A stretch of DNA of 64,000 nucleotides from Brugia malayi (Eukaryota; Nematoda; Chromadorea; Rhabditida; Onchocercidae): assembly GCF_000002995.4 (NCBI RefSeq), contig NW_025062479.1, positions 2,997,721 through 3,061,720 of the forward strand, given 5' to 3'. Positions 47,662-61,895 of this stretch are shown here, one piece after another. The notes under the pieces are model-generated. The model was not told the origin of the DNA, ran no database searches, and was given only the letters and a program-made list of their open reading frames with translations. A program made the position numbers and the translations under genes. How positions within the stretch are numbered: the first letter of the stretch is position 1; each line of letters starts with the position of its first letter.

Positions 47662-50600
47662 TTAATTTTGAATTGGAGCAAGCACAACGCCACCCGGTCC
47701 AGCAAGAGTTGTTTTGCCCATCAAATCATGATCAATCTAAATATTACTTCAGATGAAAATTTTCAGCACTTTTTTTTTAATATAATGATGATTAAATTAA
47801 ACTGTAATAATCAGAAAATTGAAAAATAATAAATGAATTCAGAATTTACCTGTCTGGCTGCTTGACGTCCTTCATGAATCGCCCAAACTACTAAAGACTG
47901 GCCTCGCCGGCAGTCACCAGCGGCATAAATCTTACATTTTGATGTGCTATATCGATCTTTTGCGGTGAAAATATTCGATCGCTTATCCGTTTCTATTCCA
48001 AGTTGCTCGACAACAATCTGAAATGTTTAAGTTCGCAAATCAAATGGAACAACTATGTAATACAGGTATAAATGTCCAACAAAACCTAGAAATATTTTTG
48101 AATCAATAAATAGAAGTCTGAAAATTATTCAGAAATGAATTAAACTTTTTAGAAAAGAAGAGTTTATTACCTTTTCTGGACCTGTGAATCCCATAGCAAG
48201 TATGCATAAATCACATGGCAATTCTTTTTCGCTACCATCAATCTCAGACATTATCCAAGCCCCGTTTTCATCTCTTTTCCAATCAACACGAATCGTTAAG
48301 AGACCAATTAAATTTTTTTGTCCGGAACCACTTACATTAACCAGAAATTTCTGCAAAGTGGAAAACTTTTGTTAAATTCATATTTCAAAAATTTTTACTT
48401 TTTTCCATATTTTATAAAACTTGTAAATAAAATGCACTTTTACTCATTAACTTCAGCGATAGCAAAATACATAGGGAAGAAACCTTTGTTGATAAACCAA
48501 ATAGACGTGGATCATCACCCGTGATTTCCTTACGCTCTTCATGTCCATAATCAGTACGAAATATTATCGGCCACTGAGGCCATGGATTATCTGGATATCG
48601 TTCATCCGGGGGTTGCGACATTATTTCCAATGCTTGCACACTTTCCGCTCCCTATTTATAACGAAATCTGTTATGAACGATTTTTTATAGTAAGAATAGA
48701 TTAAGAAAAACATTGGAATATTAAATTACTACATTTCGAATAATATGAAAGCAGACCAATCTTGTACAGGTTGCGATACAATCGGTAGCAGTATCACCAC
48801 CTCCAAGGATGATAATTCGTTTCCCTTTAGCATCCAGACCTTCCCAGGCATCTTCTTCACCAGCTATAATTCTTTGGCTTTTCTCTAAAAAATCCATTGC
48901 AAAACAAATTCCTTTCGCATCACGATTTAAGATCAACAAATCACGCGGTATCGTTGAACCCGTACAAATTAGTATTGCATCATTGTCCTAAAAATTTTTA
49001 TACGGTAAAAGAAAGTATTGCAAATATGCAAAAATCATTATTTATTACAATTAGCTTTTGTCATTTTCTACCGAATTTTTGAAATGGAAGAATATTGGAA
49101 ATTGCGGAAACTCCGCAACACAGGTTGCAAAAATGAGATGAAAGAAAATGATATATCATTTACTTTTACTCATAAATATCGACATGAATATAGGCTTAGT
49201 CCAAAGAAGTGGAAAAATAACCTTAAGTAAGAAGTCTGCTGAAACGTCTTTACCGATTTCAGTATTTGTTATAAATCGAACACCTTCATCTTCCAGTAAT
49301 TTGACTCTTCTATCAACAACATACTTGTCCAATTTCATTGTTGGTATACCGTATCTTCAATTATACTAATAATAAAGCAACCATATTATATATGCAATTA
49401 TACTGACAATAATCAGACCGTTGTGAATTGGAGAGCAGGACAGAACTGTATATGACTACAAATTGATATATATATATATATATTCTACAACAGTACTACT
49501 TGCAGCCATTGACCAGAGGTCATTAACTTTCAAGTTAGTTGACGATGGTTCATCCTGGATGCCATAGTCAATACTTTGTTATCTGCCAACTTATTAGCAA
49601 GTTTTAGACCTAACCTTAACAAGCCACCTGCATGATTCTTCTTCTCGTATACGACAACTGCATGCCCCACTTTATTCAGCTGTGCTGCAGCTGCCATCCC
49701 TGAGAATAATTTTTCAATCTTTTTATTCTTCGTTAATTTAATTACACATCCTACTGCTAAACTACCTGGCAATGAGAACTACCATTATTTGATTTCATCT
49801 AAGCAATGTTAAAACTAGCGTTAAGGTTAAAGTTGACAATTCTGAGTATGGTCAGAATGATTATTAAAATAGATTACCAGCTGGACCACTTCCAATAATT
49901 GCAATACGTTTGCCGGTACTATAATTTGGTTTTTGCGGTTGCATCCAGCCTTGTAGAAAAGCGTAATCAATGATGGCACATTCGATGCTTTTAATTGTTA
50001 CGGGTGGTGAGTTGATCGCCAAGCAGCATGCTGACTTAAACATTTTCTGCTTTAATTTAAAATTCTACTTATTCCAATTGCATAATTAATTTGTCATCCT
50101 GTCTTTTAATTAGTTCGAACAAATAAAAATCTGTAGCAACTTTAGAGAGGTAGTAAGTAGTATCAGTCTGCTTGTCGTAAAATAAGACTAGATAAATGAA
50201 TAATGCAAAGATACACTTCATAATTTAATGAATTCAAAGAAATTCTGAATTTAACCTCGCAAGGAGCAGGACAAACACGACCAGTAAATTCTGGGAAATT
50301 ATTTGTTTGCAAAAGCTGCTCGAGTGCTTGTCGCCAATTCTGCTTGAAGACATAGTCATTCCATTTTGGAATTATGTTCCCAAGTGGGCATCCTGTATTT
50401 CCCTGACAGAATGGTACGCCGCAATCCATACATCTAAATTAGATTTGGCAATTATTTAAGTCAACTTAAATTGAAGTCATATAATCTACTAAAAAAATAC
50501 CTCGCTGCTTGTACACGAATATTTGACCGCACTGCGCCATAATCCGTAATTTCGTTCCAAACTTTTATTCGTTCTTCAACGGGCCGATAAACCACTGTTT

Positions 50601-53600
50601 GGCGACGATATTTCATGAAACCTCTGCAACAACGTCTTCAATTAGTATATAATAATAATCAGCTACTACTCCTGTTCTTCTTTACAAAGTTAAAGTCAAG
50701 TATATACCAGATACATTTCTAATATCATTCAGAACCACAACTAATTAGTATACGAGAAATAACGAATAGTAACTTTTACAGTGGATGTGAGATTCAAATG
50801 AATGGAATACAATTGATTAAACAAGAAGAACCTCAGTTTATTTAGTGGTTCATTATTTTTCTTCGAAATATTTAGCATATGAATATTTTCAATATCAATC
50901 GTATATTCATTTATATCTTCAATATCTGATTCATCGATATCTGAAGGTTCCTCTTCTTCATCCTCTTCTTCAACTTCCTGTTGTGGGTCTTTTATTTCCT
51001 CGAAACCAGTATAATCTTCAGGACGAACAAGTTTTGAATATGTACGATGATGACTTCCAATCTAAGACAAGATCATAATGTTACTTGTTTTTGAAAATAT
51101 AAATAAGCATAGCTTGTCTAACCTAGACGTCATTATTTTCATTCAAATTTATGCTAGTTAAAAAAAAAAAAAAAAAAAAGACAAGAAATTTGAGTATGAA
51201 ACTAACATTGGGTACTGAAAGGTGCTTGTTTTTCTCTGTACCAAGGGTCTGGAAATTCTTATATTTCTTAATATATAGGATGGCCAATTAATAATTTCAT
51301 TAATTCATTGCTAATTTTTTTCTCCTTCAAAACTAATGAATTTTTAAAATTAAATAAAAGTGCATTGGGAACTTTCTTATTGTCATAACTTTTAGGAATT
51401 TCGTATTTACCTTAAATAAAACACAAATCATTTTGCGCAAGCTTTATCACTTATAACTTTATAATTTCATTTTTAATTTTTACAGCAAACTTTACACTAA
51501 CCATTTTTCGTCGTACAGGCTCGACAGCAATTTGCATATCCATTGAGAATTTACGATCTCGTGCAGTTATTGTTTGTGAAAATACCTCATCTTCTATTAA
51601 ATCCTATTGAGGTGAAATTCTTTAAATTGACTTTTTTTCAAAAAAGTCTCCCAAATTCTGCTACTTATTTACGGTTCTTCATGAAATCAATGATGAACTG
51701 CTTTCAAAATAAGCCATTATTAGAATGGCTGACAAAAACACAAAATAAGTGTGAGATGAAATTACTGCCACCAACCTCAGTATCTTTTAGAGCTTCTTGT
51801 TTTTCTTTTGCAATTCTGACTGCATCGACTCCTTTGATACGTTCTAGTGCCCGTTTATAATCTTTCGGGAAAACCTTAAAAATTGCTATCAGGAATAAAA
51901 ATCAGGAAACAAATATTGCCAAATTCGTTACAGTTAGTTTGTAAATTTGAAACTCAAATTTATTGAAGGTCAAAAATCTAATTTATTACATTTTGATGAA
52001 CAGTTGACAAGTTTTAAAGAAAAAATGATTTTTATAATGTTTACTTTTATAAAATTTTCGCTCTCAATGTTCCAGTCATTTAGGATAGCACTACCAATTT
52101 CGGATCCAGTTTCCTGAACAAACATCTCGATCATCTGTTTTACCCATTCCAAGTCTTCATTGTCTGGTTCTTCCAAATCAATTGTTGCCATATTAATGTA
52201 GTGGATTAACTGTCCTTTGCTGAAACACTTAAAATCATATCCTGAAACAATAATCGAAAATCTAGTTTAATTTACATATTTTTTTCTCTTTTTTTGCCAG
52301 TTCAATCATTTACACTCACTCTGATTATCATTATGACAAATTCGATAATATAAATCAAATAATATATAACCCATTGTAAATGAATGCCAAACCACCCGAC
52401 ATAGCGGCAGCAAAATTTCGTCCAATGCTATGCAATATGATCACTTTCCCACCGGTCATATATTCACAACCATGGTCACCAACACCTTCGATTACAGCAT
52501 CAGCACCTGAATTACGCACCGCGAATCGTTCACCTGCTACACCGCGGAATAGTGCTAATCCTGAAAATACAGAAACAAGATTGAAATTATGAGAAAAAAA
52601 GTGAATAGTTAAACTACATAAAATATAAAAGATAATGACAAAAAAATTGCCTTGAATTTATAGTCTGATAATTTTTAATCGGATCTGAAGATCAGTTTCA
52701 TCCTTATGCTTCACCTTATAAGCTTTAAAATTAAGACTTGCTATGCAACCCACCTGAGGTGGCACCATAGAGTGCTACATTTCCAATAATTGAATTTTCT
52801 TCTGAAGGGAAAGTTGCATTGCGATTAGGATAGATAACGATTTTGCCACCCGATAAGCCCTAAAGTTCATAAAAAAATCAAATGAATCACTTAGATCTTA
52901 CCACCATTGAAATTAAACTAATAATCAATATATGACTATAAAATGTAAACTATATATAAAGTATTAACCTTTGAAGCCAACAAACTCCAGAAACTATGTT
53001 CACATCCTACAACTCATTATAATGGAAATTGAAATCTGTGAAAAGTTAAAAGGAAGATTAACCGCTCTTCCGATCGATACAGAAATGTAAAATTATGTCA
53101 TAGATATAACTGTATAGGTAGTTAAAATAAAATAAGGAAGCTATATAATTTTCACCTATTGATTTTGTGATTACATTAGTTCTGAACTACGTTTGCAAAT
53201 GTCTTCAAAACTCCTTCTCAATTGAATTCGATTAATATTGCTGTGGAATGATCGAACCTGATAATTTTAATCGAATTCAATTTAAAAAAAAAAAAAAAAT
53301 CAATTAAAACTGCAGTATACCAATCACCTTGCCAACGCAGTCATTAGCGTCACCTTCGAGATAAAGTGATACACCTTTCACCAAAAATGCACCAAAACTT
53401 TGCCCTGCATGTCCTACGAGATTGATACGAATTGAGCGATCGTTCGATAATCCAGTTTCACCGAACTGTTTTGATATCTATATATAATAAATATATCTAT
53501 ATATAATAAATATATAATAAATAGATTTCTTGCTCTTCATAATTTAATAATAAGTACCGATGTTTTAATGAGTTTAACACTTACGTGATAACTTAATCTA

Positions 53601-56600
53601 ACGCCAAATGCACGATCTGTGTTAACAATCTTGAAATCCTTAAAAAGTTTATGACCACTACGTCCACCATTTTCATCAAACAAATCTTTTGCTGCTTTTA
53701 TGATTCGTTTCTCCAAATCACTGATATTTACCTCCTGGAAATTATCATATCAGACATACTGTAACTGACAGAATATAGAGCTTTATAATGTTCAATTTTC
53801 TTTCTTGAATTTGAAATTAACAAAACCTGTTTAACAGTACTGCCATGAATATCATTGTTCGGGAAAAGTTTCTGAGCATTCAGTAGAATGTTACCAAATT
53901 CCAGCATGGTTGCTTTCTTGTTTATTGGACTCGGACTTGCATATAGCAAATCAACACGTCCAATGGCTTCCTGAATTAAAGCTTGTGAGTGGAAATCATC
54001 ATAACAACATAGAATGAAAAAAGTACTCATAAACAAGATGAATTTGTTGATAAAGATAAAATAAGTTATGCTGGAGATGAAAAAAATAAGTTATACTCTA
54101 AATCAAATTACTTGACCAAATTTTGAACTTAGATTAAGCTGATCAAAAAAACTTATGATAATAAGATTTTGTTGAAACAGATATTTGTATATAAAATATT
54201 TCCTTTGACACGTTCACTGCTTTAAAAATTTAAACATAATATTGATGATACCTGTAAAGTTCGCAAGCCCAGTTTCGATAAGAAATAACGCACTTCTTCA
54301 GCAACCATAAACATGAAATTGACAACATATTCCGGTTTTCCTTTGAATTTTGCTCGTAAAATTGGATCCTAAAAAAATTCACTTCCTTCTTTACAAGATT
54401 TCAAATAATCAAAATCATTTACCGAGCTAAAATTTTAGTTAATTCTTTGTTGTTAGATTGAACGAAGTGACCTGAGTAGCAATGCCAACAGGACAAGTGT
54501 TCAAGTGGCATTTTCTCATCATTGTACAACCAAGAACAATCAATGGCGCAGTTGACATACCAAATTCATCGGCTCCGAGCAGTGCTGCTATCATTACATC
54601 ACGTCCTGGAAAAAAAAATTGACAGTTTGTTTAAAATTTAGAAACTATAAAGACCGATCAAAATTTTTTTTGCCAGCGCTTTAGCGGGCGTCAAAAATAA
54701 CAAATTAACAAATATTTATGTGCAATAATTTTAATCCACTTTAATTCCTCTCGAGAGAATAAAATATCACATTTCAGTGGTAACAGTAAATTTTGCAACT
54801 GACCAGTTCGAATCTGACCATCAGCTTGTAAAATGATACGATTCCGTAGATTATTCATACATAGCACTTGATGAGTTTCAGCTATTCCAAGTTCCCATGG
54901 TAATCCGGCATGTTTTATTCCGGTCCAACTTAATTTAATCTATTTATTGATTACTTTCCACTGATTTCATTTATAGCGGTAAATAGAAATTTATTGCAAT
55001 ATGCACTGATTTGAGACAAGAGTGATGAAAGAAGAGGTATTTATAAAATTAATTGGATTTAAATGGTTTATTTAGCTTAAACTTCAACAAATTAATTCCT
55101 AACATTGTGTTGCTATGATTATCAATTTTCCTTATCAAATATTGTCTTTTCTTGAAGATTACCTTGAAGCACCGGTACCACCGTCGTGTCCTGATACTGT
55201 GATATGTTCAGCTTTACCTTTAGCGACACCAGCAGCAATGATTCCAACACCTGCTTCAGAAACTAATTTAACACTAATGCGAGCCAATGGATTCGCACAT
55301 TTTAAATCATAAATGAGTTGCGCCAAGTCTTCAATACTATAAATGTCATGATGTGGTGGAGGTGAAATAAGACCAACACCCGGAGATGACTTCCGTGTTG
55401 ACGCTATTTCTATGCTGACCTTGTGACCTGGTAGTTCTCCGCCTTCACCTGGTTTTGCACCCTGGGCAATCTTTATTTGTAATTCATCAGCATTTGCTAA
55501 ATAAGCGCTGTCCACACCAAATCGAGCTGACGCTATCTGCAATCATCAGTAGTACCTTGTCAGTGATGCTTTTTTACAGCTTTTTCAATAATCGAATACA
55601 ACTCATCATTGTAAAAGAAAACCTGTTTTATAGCAGATCGTAAATTATATTCTTTGGGTTGATCACTTCTGTATCGTTCTTGTTTTTCACCACCTTCACC
55701 GGTATTTGATTTACCACCGATGCGATTCATTGCAATAGCAAGAGTGGTATGAGCTTCCCATGAAATGCTACCAAATGACATAGCTCCTAAATGATAAAAA
55801 TGGTGAGAAAGTGTCCGATATTCCATTTTACTATCATTCCTTATAGGTTTTTTTTTTTTAGATTTTTATTTTGACTGCAGTTATTTCAACTTAAAATTAA
55901 TATTTTTACTGAAAAAAAAAAATGTTAAGATTTCAAATAATTTGCATAAAACAATTTGTTGATTTGAATCAGTCTTCAAGAATAGTAAAAACATTCTTTG
56001 GAGATTAATTTAGTTTTAGCAATGAATATTTTTGGCTGAAAATTCGAAATTAAACAAAATAAAATTTACCAGTAACAAATCTTTTGACGATTTCTGCAGC
56101 AGATTCTACCTCTGATAACGGTATTTGCAATTTTTTACTTGTTTTGATTTCCAATTGTCCACGTAATGTGCACATACGTTGAGCAAGATTAGATGCTGCT
56201 GAATATTCATGGAATGTTTTGGGATCATTTAATTTTGTTGCTGCCTAAATGAATAATGATAAGATGTGTCATTAGTTATCCACTTTAAATTACAAAAAGA
56301 AATTGAGAGATTCATTTCTATTAAGCAATTATTACTATATAAATCATTTAAAAAATGTGACTGGCACTAGCAAACAAAAAACTTTCATATCAATTTACAC
56401 TAATTTCAGCATTAAACTTTTTTGTACAAAAAAAGTTATTAAGTAATTTCACTTGTAATTTTGCAATATTTGTTGGTTCATTGATATGTCTTTCACCGCC
56501 ATCTCGCCAATGAAATATTCCAGGACTGATCAAAGTTTTGCTGTCACCTTAAAATGTTAACTATGATGCATAAGTAGCAAACATACTTTTTTTTCTCTTT

Positions 56601-59600
56601 TTAATTATGAATATTTTAATCTCGAACAATTTAAACATAAAAAAAAAAAAAAAACAATTGCATATACTTCACTGTAATTTGTATAAAAATAAAATAAACA
56701 TGCCATAATTGTATTCTTTATCTGAAGCTGCTGGATAAGCATTTCGATGTATACGTAATGCTTCAGCTGCAAGAATTTCAAAACTGGCTCCACCTAAACG
56801 TGATACAGTATTTGTGAAGCAACGATCTACAACTTCTGTAGCTAATCCAACGGCTTCAAAAATTTGCGCTCCCTATAAATATGAGAAATTTTGATTAATG
56901 AATTAATTGATTATGCAAATGTTTAAATTTCTAACAAAATTTTAATCAATATATTTTAATGACTTAATAATACAGTACCTTATAACTGTGTAAAGTGCTT
57001 ATTCCCATTTTCGCCATAACTTTGAAAATACCACGCTCGATACCAGCTTTATATCCTTGAAATACCTGTTAAAAAGAAATGTATTTTTGTTTTGTACAAA
57101 TTAGCAAGTGAATAAATAAACTGATATGCAACAATAAATTTGAAATTTTAAATGAATACCATTAAGAAAAGTAAAATATTTATATAGAAATTTAAAAAAA
57201 AAAAAAATTAAACCTGTTCATCATTTATTTCACTATCAAAGAGACCCATATTGCGAAGGCGATGGCATGTTTCATATATTAAATATGGACAAATTGCATC
57301 AGCACCGTAACCAAGCAAAACACAGAAATCATGTACAACTTTAACTTGACCCGATTCAACTATCAATGCTACCTCAAATTTATCAGCCATTAAGTTAATC
57401 AGTCACGTTTATTGTTAATTAAGATGAAATAGAGTGAGATTTTGAGTATATTGAAAGGATCACAAAATTAATACTAAAATTGCTAGCAATTGAAATCATT
57501 AAATATTGCTCAGAATAGTGACGACATCTGACAAAAGTGACAAAACTACCTTCATGCGCAACTGCTGCTTTAACATGCATTGATGAACAGCGCCAAGTGC
57601 CAAAAGTGGACTAATTGCTACCAATTGTCGACATACTTTCCGATCAGAAAGTACTATCATCTGATATCCATCGAGTGCTGCCGCACATGCTTCACTACAG
57701 ATTCGATCCAGGGCTGGTAACAATCCCTGCATTTCATTTTTAACCTAACTTTACGGTCATTATTCTTGTTGTTTCAAAAATATTCCCACAACGCAGTCTC
57801 TCTATTTTAAGCTTTTTTTAATCTACTTATAGCGCATTTATGCTTAAGTTGTAATGTTTGTTTTGGATATTTTCATGATTCATTTGTTTTGAAAATCAAT
57901 AAAATACATTATTTAATATCAACTATTTTAGCATTTTTCTCCTGAGAAGAAATCATTGTCATAGTTTTTGTTACAGATATTATAAAGATTTGAAATAGAA
58001 AATAGTAAAACCTTAGAATCATGTTTGGTGGGATAAACAACATCAATCACTTTTGTTCGCCATCCTTTATAGGTTGTGCGTTTCAAAACCTGCAAAGTTG
58101 ACAAATTATCTCACAAATCCTGTACACCTCTGAATAATATATAAAAATAATTAATTTGGTTTGACTTGCAATACTTTGCTTGCATTTTGCTACCAATGAA
58201 ATTCGATCTGAGAATGAGTATCAATGTTTTTTTATCGAAGGATAACTTAGCATATTAATACTTTCAAAAAATATTTATGCTATGAGTACTTCCAAATCGA
58301 CTAGAGATAAGACTGGTTGTTCTAGGATCAATCGTTCTTCCAATTCTTCCATTGGTTCTAGCAAATTAGATTCAGGTCCCACAGGACACCTGAGTGACAT
58401 CACAATCTGTTCTCGAAACGGATCAATTGGTGGATTCGTTACCTAGTATATGTTTGTTGCACATCATGATCATGATCATAACAAGAATTTAGCTAAGATC
58501 ATTCCAATTCGCAGGAAAATATGCGATTTCAAAGAGCTCTCAGAAAGAATTGGAAAGTCATTAAGTTTAATAATGCATTTCATCTTTTTCACTATGATTT
58601 ACTATTCAGCCTACAAAAATTTCATGGATTCATTTATCTTCCGTTTTAATGAAACTGAACCATATTTCACAATCAGAAAAAACGTGATATTTCATCAGTT
58701 AATCAATATCTCAGTAGTGCTAACAGATGATAACAAAATTCGAAGAGAAAAAATTATCAGCGACACTTCTCACAAATCAATAAAATACAAAATAATTGTA
58801 AACCTGTGCAAAAAGTTGTTGAAAATATGAAAAGATTTGTGGGCTATAATCAGAAAGACATGCTAAAGCTGCATCGTTTCCCATTGAACCTAATGCTTCC
58901 TTCCTAAAAAATAAACGTATTCATTTGCAACTAATTTTTTAATAACAAATTTAGATAAACAACAAAAAAAAAAAAAAATAGTGTTAAAAACAAATTTTAA
59001 GAGCCCAAATGATAAATTAGCTATGTTCTAATGAAAGATAGAAAATATTTTCCATTATTATAAAATAAGGTTAAAGCTATCTTTCAGTTTTCTTCTTTTC
59101 TTGAAAAATTTATTGTTCATTTTCTTTTCTTTGGTGTTTAACTGAATCTGAAGTATTTTAATTTACTAAATGTAACTTTCTACTCTTTCTTAATAATATA
59201 AGTTTCCTTAATAATAAAACTTTTTTAGGAATTTCCCTTACAACTAAATACGTTAACTTGTTTTAATTATGTAACTTATACATATGTTCTTTCAACTTAC
59301 TTTTCAATAATCATTGGTGCAATAAGCATAGCGAATGAATCTGGTGTGTATGAAAATGCCATGAGACGTCGATCTTCATCCAGATGGAAATCTCTGTGAT
59401 GTTTCTTCGATATCCGATGATCACTATCTTCATTCCATTGAAATTCTAGCTCGCGTTTTATCAGGTACTCATTCGTTATAGCACCATGTGATAACTTTAA
59501 ATAATATTTTTATTTCCTTTTTATTCTAGTGTAAAATTTTACTATCACCATTTGTTTATCTCATTTTAATGTCACACAATTGATTATTTATTAGAATAAG

Positions 59601-60487
59601 TCTTGCTGAACACAGAAAATCATTTCCTAAATTATTCCTCCTTACTTTTTATTTTATGTTTTTGATCTTCAGATTTGATGACTTTAGATTTGATTTTTAG
59701 GGATAAAATAAAGCATCAAAATTATTTGTATGCTAATGAAAAATATTTTCTATATTTTAATTTTAATAGATTTTTTTCGAAGTTTCTTTAGCTTAAAATT
59801 ATAGCCGTTTAGTTGAGAAAAATTATGCAAAATTCAGAGTACCACATCGTTTCTGCGAAGTTGATCGAGATATATTCGAGCCGAACTGAGTTTTTTGTGT
59901 GGTCGTGAAAGAGCTATTCGTAGCTTCAAATCATTGTCTTCTTCAATTTTCTTTTCTACGGTATCCACAAGTAACATACGACCAGATCGTAGCCTATCCT
60001 GAAATAATGCAATAATATATACTGATAAACTATACACTTAATAAACGATTGATTAGTGGATTATCGACTACAAATTCGAAGAAAATTTCAATGCAATTTT
60101 AATGAACGAAATCTGCCCTTAATTCACCGTTTCAAATAAGTATTTATTAGCCTTAACCGATTTCACATATTTACCGAATTCGAAAATATCTGGTGATTTC
60201 TCATTAATTTGAAAAAAGATTGAGCGTAAACAATGGACAATAATAGAACTGTGAAAAGAAAAGATCTTTTTTTTTTTTTTTTTTTCAAATTTTTTAAACA
60301 TACACTCATAATTATGCTTTTAAAAAATCATGAATTAATCAGGAATTACTACGATCAAATGCATTTCAATATATTAAGTCTAATTGTGGAATAATTACGA
60401 GAGTATAATTATGATTGTAATTAATGGATAAGTTACTTGAACTTTGTCCCCGATATTCACATCTACAATTTTCTGAGCTTGTAACAT
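47662..60487 (-). CDS. Glutamate synthase (NADH-GOGAT), fused large and small subunits, 5' part missing
   Basis: Makes glutamate from 2-oxoglutarate and glutamine-derived ammonia using NADH, FAD, FMN and Fe-S clusters. 36 exons read in one frame (1778 aa, or 1783 from an ATG at 60487): 60472-60437, 59998-59843, 59494-59301, 58903-58804, 58442-58290, 58089-58012, 57726-57550, 57372-57214, 57065-56979, 56872-56704, 56547-56453, 56244-56070, 55786-55623, 55536-55163, 54928-54804, 54605-54472, 54368-54252, 53970-53827, 53734-53585, 53477-53328, 52859-52754, 52560-52371, 52219-52045, 51874-51776, 51603-51502, 51061-50832, 50623-50501, 50433-50256, 50034-49878, 49699-49615, 49354-49222, 48987-48757, 48651-48484, 48350-48171, 48017-47850, 47736-47662. 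Landmarks: [46 protein letters not shown]; 3Fe-4[17 protein letters not shown]; glycine-rich GATase-like C-domain; 4Fe-4[11 protein letters not shown] and [34 protein letters not shown]; end [14 protein letters not shown]. The N-terminal glutamine amidotransferase domain (about 400 aa) is not visible. Confidence 0.96.
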
Positions 60488-61559
60488 TACAGCATGCAAA
60501 GAATGCTTTCAGTTCTTACAATATGAGATGAAGGCACTACTAACGGAACATGATAAGATAAATTTTCATTAAAATGTAATAATTTCAAGCTAATTAACCA
60601 GCTCTTCTAGAAGAAAGAAATTAGATTAAAAGATTTAATGTAATCATAAAAGCTTGTTTTGATTAGCATATTCCCAAATTTAATAGATACAAAGAACAAA
60701 AAAGAAAAAAATGATCAAAAATTTTAAAAAATCTAATTTAAAAATTCATTCATAAATTGGAATTATGAGTAAATGTACTGCCCTTGAATTATGTCACTAT
60801 TATTTTGTAATAATATCCCGCAACAATATTTCAGTAAGTGCTACAGCATTTAAAAATCAAATGGTAGAATTTGTGTTATTAATGAAGAAAGATCTTAAAT
60901 AAAATTAAATGTAAGCCATTAATCATTAAAATAACACGTCTGTAAGCTTAGTTAGCCGTATGTAGAATAATTATTTAAAATGCTTATGGTTATAGTTTCA
61001 TGTTGCTTCCATTGGCAATTTAATTTTCTTTTAACAATTAAGACAATTTATTTTGCACTGTTACGACTTAAACTATCGTATCGCTGTTAATTAGCCTTAA
61101 CTTTGTGTACTAATTATTAAGGATGTTCGAATATTTCTTCAATTTGATATTTATTTTTTGAAATTTTAGTAACATCAATTTCAATAAATTTAGTTATAAA
61201 AATTAACAATACTTGCATAAAATTCACCATAGTGTACCTAGTAAAACGCTTACCTGATCAACGATATGGTTAGACTACTTAAGCAACTATCAGCATATTT
61301 CATCAATTTTACTATTTTACTTATTATTATAAATAGTAAAATGTGAAATTACATTCATCAGTTACTTTGTTTGCTATTGATAATACTTTTCCGATGAAGA
61401 AAGTATTATATCAATTAATGACAGTTATAACAGTTAAATATTTGCTGATCTGATAATAAAAGTTAAAATTGAAATGATCTGATTCTAATTAATATTAAGA
61501 GTTGTGGAAATTGATGAAAACTTTTTTAATATATGGAAGATTTACTTACATGGCTTTTT

Positions 61560-61895
61560 TTAACTATCATCAGGACCGTCAACGCTATCTGAAAAATTGT
61601 CACAGTATTCAATAACTTTTTATTGTCATCATAAATGAGGAGGCTTATCAAGAATTCTTTCTACCAATAACTCAAGCTGTGCAATTTTTTCAGAAGTATT
61701 ACGATTTTTTCTACATTCTTTTGAAGTTTGTGAAAATATAGTTGAAATAATTTTTGGCAAATTTCATTAATCTTTCTGATTTCATTTTGAATTATAATAA
61801 TTTGTTTTTGAAAAGTGAGTAAACTACTACTAATATTAATAAAAGCTATTTCTTCGAGTTTATGTATAAACTCATCTTTTGTATTATTTCAAAAA
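61560..61895 (-). pseudogene. Frameshifted coiled-coil-like coding relic
   Basis: One minus frame is open for about 70 codons without an ATG and is rich in heptad-like Leu/Ile/Glu/Lys/Gln (DEFIHKLEEIAFINISSS, QNEIRKINEICQKLFQLYFH). Around 61700 a second frame becomes the coding-like one (NTSEKIAQLELLVERILDKP) and ends in a stop at about 61634. A third small piece (DSVDGPDDS, stop) follows a TTTTCAG acceptor at about 61590. This pattern suggests a decayed gene or an unrecognised multi-exon one. The family is unknown and chance in AT-rich DNA is not excluded. Confidence 0.25.

Noticed and set aside
48721..48756. Eight-residue extension (VCFHIIRN) of a glutamate synthase exon
   Set aside because: A GTCTGC donor at 48756-48755 gives the exact family spacing (CTRL then GAESV), though the alternative donor is also in phase.
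55115..55643. Plus-strand frames opposite glutamate synthase exons
   Set aside because: Antisense shadows of strongly conserved coding exons.
57373..57398. Apparent upstream extension of a glutamate synthase exon with an ATG (MADKF)
   Set aside because: No AG acceptor lies ahead of it; the TTTGAG acceptor at 57373-57374 joins the family sequence (K then VALIVESG) in phase.
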